This document shows positions 33,056 to 45,685 of a stretch of 64,000 nt of DNA, in pieces. A model generated the notes under the pieces. The model had not been told where the DNA came from. It did no database searches and saw only the letters and a list, made by a program, of their open reading frames with translations. Made by a program: the position numbers and the translations under genes. Source of the stretch: Colias croceus (Eukaryota > Arthropoda > Insecta > Lepidoptera > Pieridae); assembly GCF_905220415.1 (NCBI RefSeq), contig NC_059545.1:7140001-7204000 (forward strand), in the 5' to 3' direction. How positions within the stretch are numbered: position 1 is the stretch's first letter; the number at the start of each line of letters is the position of its first letter.

Positions 33056-36000
33056 CTATGTTTTCTTTTTGAATATATTCTGTAGGTTCATGTTAGTCTT
33101 CGAATGTTGGAACATCTGTGTGACCCGGCGGCCAACTTCTTGTGCCGCTTGTAAGTTCGTGGCTGGTTTTGGTGAAGGGACTCTTGGCGTTTCGTTTGTG
33201 ATCACGTGGAGTAGCGCTTCGATGGCCGGCTTGTATTGTGTGAGGGATGGGGATTGAACGCTTTCTTCTAGTTTTCTGGAAAGTTAATAGATTAGTGTTA
33301 GGTATTGAGTTTGAGTTGTAGATAATAATATAATACTTCATATTGTAGTAGCTGTATTATGTACAGATACAATGTATTATTACAATTTTTAGTTGATCTG
33401 TGATGAATACTAAGCGATGAATAAAACATTTAAAAAAATATTTCTATACTCGCTGACAAATTTACCACAAATAAACGAACGCAGGTGCACTGAATATTAT
33501 ACTGTACTATACTGCACAATTGTATTGTAAAATCTCAATAAAAAATACACATAACTTACCGTAAAGCTGGCAACAATGCCGGATGGTGGCTGCAGTGGTG
33601 TGTTGCCAGCTGTAAGCCTGGTGTTAGTGCAGCCACTAGTTCAGACGATAATTGCCGGTGGCATAACAGACATAGCAATGATACCGCTGTAATTAAATAG
33701 AAGTGATAACTATATTACATAGAATATGACATACAGTTTATAAAATATCCTTTAAATAGTTTTTAAACACAAATTATTTATTTATTATTACATTAAATGG
33801 GTTGTATTAATGAATCTTGACATTTAATTAAGAGTCTTGGTAGTTTTTATTTCAACAATGAATATATTCTGACCGAGCTTTTCATGCTAATAAAAAAATC
33901 ATTAATTGAAAACGCAAACATTTTTTGAACAAATGTGCAAAATTCTCTCAAACAAAGCAAGTAAATAAACTATACCTGAGATTCTACAAGCCTTTAGACC
34001 ATTTAATAGTAAACAAACCTTTCTCAGACACAGCATGGCTTTCCACCGTCGGCAGGACTAATAAAGTAAGCGCTTCAGCAGCTTTCGCGCCTTCTTTGCC
34101 CGTCAGAGGGCGTGATTTCAATAGCTCTTCGAATGGCGGCCAACAAACTGTTTGGAGTGATGTGCTTTGCGCTCGAACCACGCATGTTCGTGTTACACTG
34201 CCCCACGCTGATATTGCTGCTTCGCGGACAGAGCTGGGAATATTAAAATCGATTAGATTAGAGATATTTTTTATAATATGAAAGATTGTCATTGTATATT
34301 ATTGATTAGGGTAGTCAATAGTCATGTTTTGCGGTATCGCACACGCATGTCATGTCCGTCTAAACTCTAAAGCAATGCGTTGGTAGCGGGATGTTAGTCG
34401 GTAATAATCCAACGTTTTGTTTGTATGCAGATGACTTATGCGGTTAGCTACTGGACTAAACTATTAACGTTAAAAAAAAGTAATAGACTGAAAAATACAT
34501 GTGTATAAAGATGTTGAGCATAGTGAAGGCCTTTTGTTACCTTCTTGAGACCTGTATCTCTACGTAACAATAACACAAGGTAGAGTGCAATAGAGGCACA
34601 AAAAAACGCCGACGTCATAGAATAGGTCAGACCGGATGCTTACAACATTGGAACTAGTAACTCTACATATATTTGATAGCTCTACACAAGGTAGAGCTAG
34701 AGTCTCATGTATTTGATATCTCTACAAAAGCTAGACCGATAGTCATGTACAGTGCAACCTTAATATAACGTACCTCAATATAACGATTTCCTTGATTTAA
34801 CAAATTTTTCGTAATCCCCGTGAATTGTCCATAAGAGTCAATATAAAATATCCCTTTACATTACGAACATTTTTTGCGAACAACCTCTTTATAACGAATT
34901 TTTAACTAGCAAGAAAAGTATAGATACCTCTGATTAACGAATTTCGTCAACCCAAAACCTTTATATAAAGTTCCAATCAATGTAATGATTCTTAATCTCA
35001 TAGTGTGTGATTCATGTCGCGACAGGTTTCGACATGCTTTTGTTCGTAAAACGATCATTTTTGTTTAATTTAAATCGGAAAGTAATGTAAACACTGCTGC
35101 TCGTCACTATTGTTAAAGATTCAAGTCGAAATGGATCAGAAACGTAAAATATCTCTATATAACGAATTTTAGACCAACCTCACCTCAACATAACGAACCT
35201 CAGTTCAACGAATTACTTGGTATAACGAATATTTATTTGTTCCCTTCCGATTTGTTATATCGAGGTTGCACTGTATTATGAATTTGATAGCTCTACACAA
35301 GCTAGAGCGATAAAGTCACACAACACTCACACATCATCATCATAGAGCAGAGCAGTAACAGCCGGCAGTAAATGCCGTTCTATGCATTCATCGCTCACTT
35401 GCGCTATGTTCAGTAGCTCTGTGATCAAGTTAGCTATGTACACCCGTATTGTACTGCCGCTGGTAGAGTCGCAGCTACTGGCTGAAACTAGAATATGAAG
35501 GCAAATGAATATTTATAAACTTAAAACTATTTATTAATGAATTACATTTCCCACAGCCGGAGACCCAAAAAAAATTACTTTATCAACTATAAAATAAATT
35601 TTATTTAATAATTAGAATGAGACTTTACAACCATGTCTGCATGATGCATACCGGGGTTAAAGAATCATTATACATTTTTAATAATTATTCTAAAGAAGTC
35701 TTAAAAGTTAACACAGCAAAACCACGCTCGCATTCCGTTCCCATGCGAACGGCGTAGTCAGCAGTTTGCTGTTAAGGCCGGGACGTAACATATGTTTCTA
35801 TGCACATTAACAATGCTTTATTGTTTATTTGTGAAGTAAAATAATAGGAGAGTTTTTATAAAAAATAAAAACAGACTTGTTTAAATAAATATGCACTAAT
35901 ATATTTTTATTAGTGCATATTTGTGTATATAAATAGTAGTGGATAAGTGGTAACATTAGGCAAATTTACGATTATAATATGTATCTAATCTCTGTGTTGA

Positions 36001-39000
36001 ATAAGTGAAAAAACCTTACCATTAATTGTTTTGGAGTGTATATGTTACAGTCAAAACCCTGAATCAGTCAATAACGTTATTGACCGGTAAAATCAGTTAA
36101 TAAGGATATTAACCGACGCCCTTAGTCAATATCCTTATTAACTGATTTTACCGGTCAATAACGTTATTGACTGGTTCAGGGTTTTGACTGTAACATATAC
36201 ATTAGAAATGGTACTTACATTCTCTAAGACATTGTAAGTAGAAATCTAGGGCATCAGGTCTATGCTTTGCAAGCCACTTGAGTGGTATAGATATTATTTT
36301 ACTTGGAAGACTTCTTATACTACTGTACATAACCCACCTGAAAGATAAAAGTATCAAGGTTATGTACTATTTATATTTCATACACCTGTAAATTACATTA
36401 TATTTTTTGCTTTTAAAGGTGAAAAGTTGTTGTTTCTCAGAACCTTCCTTACCATACTAATTGGATATTACCATACCATATCGAAGCCTATATGAAGTAC
36501 TAGCTTTCCACCCGCAGATTCGCCCGCGCAGTAAAAGAAAAACCCGCATAGTTCCCGTTCCCGTGGGATTTCCGGGATAAAACCTATCATATTTCCCGGG
36601 TAAAATTAGCCTATGTCCTTTCTCGGGTATCAAAATATCTCCATACCAAAGGAGAATGCCCATTTTTGGTACTGGTTTTTCTCATGCATCAAGACAACAA
36701 TACTATTAAAAAAATCTCGGCAATTTAGAGGCCTTCTTACCATCGGAAAATATATTTTGAACAGGGAATGTTTTGTAAAATCTAATAAGACATGTAATTG
36801 TTTAGATCCGTTATTATAGATTTAGTGTCCATTACCGTTCACATTTTTGGTACAGGAATTTCTCATGTATCAAGATAACAATACTTTTAAAAAAAATCTC
36901 GGCAATTTAGAGGCCTTCTTACTATCGGAAAATATATTTTGATCAGAGAATGTTTTGTAAAATCTAATAAGACATGTAATTGTTTAGATCCGTTACCATA
37001 GATTTAGTATCCATTACCGGTTACCACGGTAACCAAGCGGTAACTATTATGACATTTACTATGGTAAATAGCTAAATGTATTAATGTCAATTATTGTTTA
37101 CATTGAATTACAAAAAAATCAATTAACATAAAATCACTTTTTAAGGTATTGTTTATACACTGTAGGTTGTTTTAACATAGATAGTGAAGTAAAATAATAG
37201 AAATATATATAAAAAAAATATTATTATGACATATATAGCTTGGTAGGTAACCAGTTATTTCTTATTTTTATCTTTCTTCGAATATGTAGTGAAAAAATGA
37301 TTCAAACAACAACAACAACATGTAAACCGAATAAAAACTCTATTGGCATTTTTTAAATACATATATATTTAGGTTTTCTTGAAATCCGTCCCGGAAGATT
37401 TCTGGTGCTACACTAGACGATGAACAGGTAGACTTTGTCTGAAAGCATAAGCTCTACGCATAGATTAAATATGTTGAACGAAAAATAATCTTCGGACGAT
37501 AAAATACTACCTAAATAACAGATAAACCTAACTAAATCGGGGTTATTTAAGTTTTGAGGTTATTTCACATTTTTCTCAATATCTTGAAAACCCCTGTTTT
37601 TATCACAAAAAAATCAATTGGTAAAAATCTTTTGAATATCGAAGAACCCTCCAAAACCACTCCGGCATTGACGCAACACTATACTGTGGTTCATACTTTC
37701 ATGGGCATTCTCCTTTCATGAAAATTGGTTCAGTAGTTTAGGCGTGATTGAGTAACAGACAGACAGACAGAGTTACTTTCGCATTTATAATATTATAGTA
37801 TGGACACACCCCGGAAACTCCATACAAAATTATCGTTTTGACAGTCACACTGTAGAGACTGCAAATGTGTGTGTTAACGCTTTATGGTTGGCACATTTTT
37901 GACTAGCGTAAAAAAAATTCGCGTTTTTCTGATGAAATACATCCGTAAACAGCACAATATCTAATCATTTTCTACGGAAAACGATAATCACAAATGCAAA
38001 ATAATAAAATTACTTTAAGTCAATTTGATTAATGTTGTCAATCTTCGTTGCGTATCGTCCCTGTAGAAAAATATGGACCATTTTATGTCTGATCGTGCGG
38101 GGTGAGGTAAGTGTTTAATTTTGGCGGGAGGCGGAGAGTGTCCGTTCTGTAGCGTTTAGCTACTATTATGTATTCTGTGGTATGGATAAGGCCGTTTTTA
38201 CAAAATCCTAAGAACAGTTAGGTACAAATACTTACTTTTGCAAAAATTCCGACTGCTGCTCGCTCTCTTCCACAGAAAACACAATAGTGACTAAATATAT
38301 ACCAACAATAATAACACTGTCCACATTAACTGCGTGCAGTTTTTCCAATTTATTCTCCAAATCATTAATAATATTCAGGAATATCGGATTCATCACTTCT
38401 GTCGTGAAATGCACGCCGAAATTGTATACGTAACTACTGAATAAAGTTATAAGAAGCTCGTATATTGCAGAGTGATTAAGTATTTTGGATGTGGTCGCTA
38501 TTTCTAATATTTGCCTAATTCTGAAAGAAACAAAAAATGTTAATTGTAAAATCTTAATATATATAAATCTCGTGTCACAATGTTTGTCCTCAATGGACTC
38601 CTAAACCGCTTAACCGATTATAATAAAATTCGCACACCATGTGCAGTTCGATCCAACTTGAGAGATAGGATAGTTTAAATCTCAAATCGTTTTAGAGAAA
38701 GCGGGCGAAGCCGCGGGCGGTAAGCTAGTTATATTATAATTTATCGTTGATAAAGATTGACTCACTATATTTGAAAAATGACATTTGTTGTGACTTAAAA
38801 CATTTTTTTATAAAATTCAACTAGCTTACCGCCCGCGGCTTCGCCCGCTTTGTCTAAAACCTAATAAATTATATACTAAAACCACCCTCTTGAATCACTC
38901 TATCTATTATAAAAACCGCATCAAAATCCGTTGCGTAGTTTTAAAGATTTAAGCATACACAGGGACATAGGGACAGTGAAAGCGATTTTGTTTTATACTA

Positions 39001-42000
39001 GGTCGTGATAATATTCCTAGGTCTACTTCAGTTCTCATTAGTGTATATTATTTTCTATGATTTTACAGTTAAAAATTAACTAATTACAACAACCAATGAA
39101 AATACTCACACTTTCACGAACCAAGTTAGCTCCGCCCACCGCACGTCCGGTTTCTCCTTCAGCAAGCTATTCATGGCCACTATCAAATTCTTAGCATCAT
39201 AACTGTCACTCATATAGCACTGTAAATCTATAAAACTCTCTTGTTCGCACAACAACACGTCTTGTAAGTTAATTTCCATATCACAGTTGTGGGTCATTTC
39301 TTTGACAATTTGAACATTTATTACATACGCCAGTTTGGCTAGCACTAGAACTTTTAGAACTTCTAGATATAATAGCACAGTCTTCCATTCGCCTTCTGTA
39401 CTCGATTTCACTAGACTCGATATTATGCGGCTGTACAGAGATGATGAAAATTTACCTAAAATAATGGTACCATTTTTATGTTCAAGCTTTGCACATTTCG
39501 GCGCGTTTTATAATACTGAATAATTACAATGAAAATTGCTCATGTAGATTTGATCGTCATAGAAGAGCATTTACGCTACTTATTTTCGCGCAAAAATAAA
39601 CTAAAAAATATTTTTTGGTTTATTGGCCAAATTAGATTGATAAAATATTTCCAATTTTTTTTTTTTTTTTAATTTATTTCTCAACATAAATTGCTGCAAA
39701 ATTGAAGTAAAGAGAAAAAATAAGATTAATTTAAACGGAAAAATAAAATAACTCGAGTTACACATAAAAAATTACATACCAGCCATCAGAGCACTCCTAG
39801 CCAACACAGGAACAAAAACACCCACTGTATCCTTCACAATCCGATCAACGGGGTCCTTCAAGAAGTTGAACATTATATTCTCCAACTGCCCATACTTATG
39901 TTCTGACGTTGGACAGATTAAACAAGCCGCTCTTAGACCCAACACTCGAATCTCAATTTCGCTTGATTCACACATTAATACGACCAAACTTAGGAGTAAT
40001 GACGTGCATAGTTCTATAGGAACATATGGGGCTATGGCCAGACATATTTGACTGGCTAAAATCCTGCGTTCTGGCGACCTGGAAGCTAGCAATTCCGCTA
40101 TGGAAGATAGAACTTCGCCACTACCCCCCCATTTCACTATGAGGCATGTTGCTGCAATGGAAATTTATCTTTAAATATGTAACATATTTCTGTACATATG
40201 TAAGTTTGTACTTTCATCACATAAAAATAATTGAACAAAAAATTGTTATAATTTACTGTATGGGGTTGACAATATTAACATTTATGCTTATAAAACATAA
40301 ATTACTGTTCTATTGAACTTTAAATTAAATAATAAAATCGCAAGTGTACTAAATTTATCTCTATTAAAACCTAAAATTACCTTCACATATAATTTTAGCG
40401 TCAGGCGGGTCCGGTTTCTTAAACAGCGTAAGTAAAGTTTGCAATAATTTAGCCCGTTTTGCGTCAGCTGGCGGTAACAACACAATGGCCGCTGATAATA
40501 AGGCTGCTGATTCGCTTCTCCTACCGACTAATGTGTGTGGCAGGATCTAGAAAAAGAATTGTTTAGTGTTACGACAAACTTGATTATTATAAAAATTGCT
40601 CAATTTAAAAAAATAGCGTATAATTAGGAACTTCTTTTACCATACTGTTTCATATTTATACTGTGACGGGACTCACTATAATTCGATTTATGATTAAAGC
40701 GCTAAGTTTTTTGAGTATTTAGCATACCCACTCTTAATTTGCAAATATATATTTCTGTAAGAAATTTAAAACTAACCTTCATAATATTAAACTTACTTAC
40801 CCGCGGTAAAGTATCCGCTACAAGTTGTAATAAAGCCGGCAATAGAATAGGCTTATCATTGTTCACTAATTCTGTTAACAAATCATTGGATAGAGCTTCA
40901 TTCATGTCCAACGTTTCATTACACCACGTCAGTAATGACTCCTTTAAATTATTTGGTAAGCCACTAAAATATAAATTAGAATATGAGTGTAAAGAATCTT
41001 AATCTATAATATAAACATGAATCGCAAAATGTGTTGGTAAGCGCATAACTCGAGAACAACTGAACCGATTTCGTTAATTCTTTTTTTATTACATTTCTTG
41101 AAGTACGAGGATGGTTCTTATGGAGAGAAAACGTAAAAATGTACCACGGGCGAAGCCGGGGTGGACCGCTAGTTAGAAATAAGATAGTATGTTACATGTT
41201 TGTTCAATTTGTACATAAATTACTTAAAAGTATAGCTGCTTAGTTTTCTTCAGTTATATATTCTGTATTTAAAAACAGTTACATTCAATATTACACAGTT
41301 TGCGTAATAAAAGACTGATTTGCCTAAATATCACAAGCAATTTATTGATCTTCATAGTAGCTTACCTATCAATCCACATCTCTTTAGAATTCTCCACGAT
41401 ATTATATTCATATTGTAACCGCGTCCATTCGCCCGCGTCATTTATACTGAGCATATCATCGAGAGTGGTGACACTGCCACGTCTTAGCGGGGAATCTCTT
41501 ACACTACCATCAAGCAATGCCGGCTCTATTGAACTTGTATTTGAGCCCTCTTTCTTTGTGCTGAAATTAAAGAAGTCATTATTTGAAGTTATTGAATATT
41601 AAATATGTTATTAATTTATTATGCATAAAATAGTTTGTTGTAGTGTAGTAGATTGTACTTGAAATTAATCAGGACAAAATTATGTTGATGAATACTAGAG
41701 TTTAGCTAAAAAACTCTAGTATTCATCAACATAATTTTGCATATAATTTTTGGTAAATTAATTACCTTTCGAAAGTTCCTGATTTGATTTTAAGGTATAT
41801 GTTTCACACATGTTTTTACAAAACGGCTAAGTGTCGTTACTTGATGTATAGACAAAGAGCAAGCCACACTTCACAGCACTGCCCGCAAAATGTAGCATGT
41901 ATGTATCAATAACAATAACAACTTATCATGTTTAAAAAATATGTATGAAAAAAAAAATACAATACTAAATACTTAACCCTCTGTAGCATTATGTAGACTG

Positions 42001-45000
42001 TAAGCAACATACCGTTCAAAGTCCTATAAAATTCGTAAATCTAATTTGAAAACGTTTTCAAGCACTGTTGCCCTAGTCTACAGTCCGAACTACCGGAAAA
42101 GTACAACGGCATATCACTAGATGGAGTTACTGGCTTCAAAACACAATTCATATTGCATTCGTTTGTGAAAACGGAAGGTGACGGTTGAGTGCATATTGGA
42201 AAAATAAAAAATATAGTTTTACGAGTGGTTTTTGTCGATTTTTTTTATAAATTGGACAGGTAAGTGTTTATATTTTACGATATAATATTAAATTTGACAA
42301 TTTTTTAAGATTTTCCTTGGTTTTGCTAGTATTTATTGTTTGTTGCCCACAGGCTACATCAGGCTAAAAGTGTAGGTGTTTTGTTTGTTTGATCTTTTAT
42401 TATGATTATTTTTATTTTGTTACAGCATGTCTTATAAGCGCTCTCTTTGTGATGAAGACATTGCTTCTGCATTGCTTGATGGTGCAGATAGTGACGATGG
42501 CTTAGATCACGATGACGATAGCCTCGCAGACCCAGATTTTATACTAGATTTGGAAAATCTTGAGGATATTGATGTGAACTCCAGAATAGACCGATCATGA
42601 AAGTAATTCAGTTGAGTTAGAAAGCGCACCATCTTGCGATACTTCTGATGGACCCCCTCAGGCAAAGAAATCACGTGAGAAGCCAGCAAAACTAAACTTA
42701 CGCTGGAAAAAGAAGAACCTAGAATTGAATGAAGAACAGCTCAGATTCACAGGAAACAAGACTCTGGGTCCTGATCTTCTAGTACTGGATACTCCTATAC
42801 AATTCTTTTTACACCTCTTTCCACAGGAACTATTAAAAAAAAATTCTGAGGAGACTAATTTATATCAAGTGCAGAAAGATCCGAATAGCACTTTTCGGTT
42901 GTCTGAGGAAGACGTCAGGCAATTCATGGGTGTGGTGTATATAATGTCTCTTGTGCCATTACCTCGAGTAACAAACCACTGGAGTTCCATACTTAGGAAC
43001 ACCTGTAATACAGCAAGCCATGCCAGGCACGTGTATATAAAACGTCCCAATGTGGTAGGAGAGTACAATCGCCATATGGGTGGCGCCGACCTCCTTGACA
43101 GCCTCATGGGTATCTATAAGATTCGCTTGCGAAGTAAAAGATGGCCAATGCGTCTGTTTTATCATTACCTGGATCTTACGATGGTAAATTCGTGGCTTCT
43201 GTACAAAAGGGTTACTAAGGTCAAAAACTTTAAACTACCCCATCAAGACATTATCGTCGGCAGACTTTCGCTTGGAAGTTGGTGTGACACTTTGTAAAAT
43301 GGGTTTCAAACCTAGTGTATCTACTCGTCGGTCTTTGGAGACTGAGATTCAAGCAAAAAAAAAGACCCGGCTCAGCATGTGCCACCTAAAGTAGTTCGGC
43401 AAGACCAGATTGGCCACTGGCCACAATGGTCTGATAAAAAAATTAGATGTAAGTTACTGAAGTGTAATGGATTTACTCACAACGTCTGTGAAAAATGTGG
43501 GGTAGCTTTAAAAACCAAAAATTGATTTAGAAACTTTCATCTCTCTTAATATTGGCTGCAGAATTGTACCTTTTATTTGACCTTTTATCTCAGTGTTGCT
43601 CCTAGACAACACTCCCTATTTTTGTAATTTTCTTGATAAATATTAAAATAAATCAAAATTCCAAAAACACGTGTATTTTATTTTTTTATTTTTAAGTCAA
43701 ATCCGAAAAAACGAAATATCTTCAAGCTTATGAGTGACAGAGGGTTAATATGTATTTTACTTACATATGTTTCTCACTTTCTATCATTTCAAATTGATCA
43801 GGAGTAGCACTATGAGTGGAATTACTACTTCCATAGTGATTTTCCGCCGCCGTACAAGTGATTGGTTTCTCTAATTGATGTTCAAGCCTTGTTTGTACTG
43901 CATTTAATTTATCACTAGGGATTTGTAGTTCTAGAACTTGTTTCTCTGACACTGGACTAGTTAATGAGTTGAGGCTGACAATAGCAGCGTCATATAGCTT
44001 TTGGAAATTTAACTTCTCTGTTTCTAGGGCAATAATTTTCTGTTTCAGTAGATTTATTTCCTCAGCTTGGATAAGTATCTGTAAAAGTGCATTGATATTA
44101 ATTATAAGTAATATTTTTAAATATTAATATGTATTTTTAAATATAAATCATCAGTAAAATTATTCACTCCCAGCTCCCGGTCCATCAACACCCCAATTAC
44201 TTCAGGTGGCCAGAAACAGGCCCCACATGAAGGGAGATCCTTCCAAAAAAACCAAAGGTCGATGCAGCAAATGTTATAAAACCTATGGAAAGGCGTTCTT
44301 ATGGACGGAATCAAGAGAATCTAACTCAGAGTTTTCTATGTCATTAAATGATTCATCATCAGACTATAACACCCTTGAAGACTTATTAAGTAGTGATTCA
44401 GAAGATGCTAAATTGAATCTAAATACAACTTAATCTGATGTAATGGACGAGATAACGATGTATTCTGAATGGCAAAACCAATCGCACTTACAAAATCTAA
44501 AAAATGAACCGCATATAAATTACATAGAGAGTAACCAATGTATTTTGCTCGAAACTGGTAAAAGAGGGTTGAATAAAGTAACTGTCAATTTTTACTTGTC
44601 AATCTTAATGATGATCATGACCCGGATAATGAGTATTTAGAACAAAAAAACTATACAGAGGGAAATATACCAATATTTCAAGGCTACATTGAAATAGATG
44701 AGAACAAAGAATACAAAGTGTTATGTCACATGGAAACTATCAAATCATTGACACCAGTTAAAAAGTTTAAGTTACCTTTTACAACATTGTCGTTAAGTAC
44801 AAAAAATGAGAAATACTCAATTACTGTAAGTTGAAATTTATATTTAATATTATATAATATATTGTAAATTGTAATGAAGATAATATAATGGACAGTTATA
44901 TATACTTTAAATAATAGAATAACATAACTAAGTGCTCAATAAGTCTTTAAATTAATCACTATCTACATATTTTGTTGTATCCATATTCTTCAATAGTTCT

Positions 45001-45636
45001 TAATAAAGAAAGAATACAAAAAATTACCTCATGGTTCCAATCAGAATCATTATCTATGGTCGTTTGACAGCTCACACAGACATTCTCGTCCAAATCTGTT
45101 TGGCATTCAGCATCTGACCAATAATCACTATCATATTGTGTAGCCACATCATATTTTGGAACATTCACAGCAGTTGTACTGCCTCTGAACAATGATATTA
45201 ACCCTGAGGGCCGTGGCATGTTCAATCCTACATCGTCCCAGTCTTCAAATTCCTAATAAATGTTGTTTTGAAATAAAAAATATACAATGAAAGACATGAG
45301 AACTGATTTCATACATCACAAAAAGAACATTTAAGTGGCATCTACCAGACTTGCTTGCTTAAAAATTTTGTTTTCCTTAATTTGTTTCTTATTAGTTATT
45401 TCAATATTCTCAAATTAACCTCAAACATTTTGGAAGAAAGTAAGAACATTATTAATAACTAGCTTCCGCCCACGACTCCGTCCGCGCGGAAAAATTAAGA
45501 AAAATTAAGTTTTATTTTTTTTCTACGTATTTTTCCGGGATAAAAAGTATCCTATTTTATGCCCAGGATAATAAGGTATAATTATACCAAGTTTCATCGA
45601 AATCGAACCGTTAGTTTTCACGTGATGCCTGAACAT

Positions 45637-45685
<49 letters not shown>

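Noticed and set aside
33984..34292. ORFs on both strands around 33.9-34.3 kb as separate genes
   Set aside because: The minus frame is RELCH exon 34019-34233 read through into introns; the plus frame is its shadow.
45636..45682. CRISPR-like array of short direct repeats
   Set aside because: It is a pure tetranucleotide microsatellite without spacers, in a eukaryotic LINE tail.
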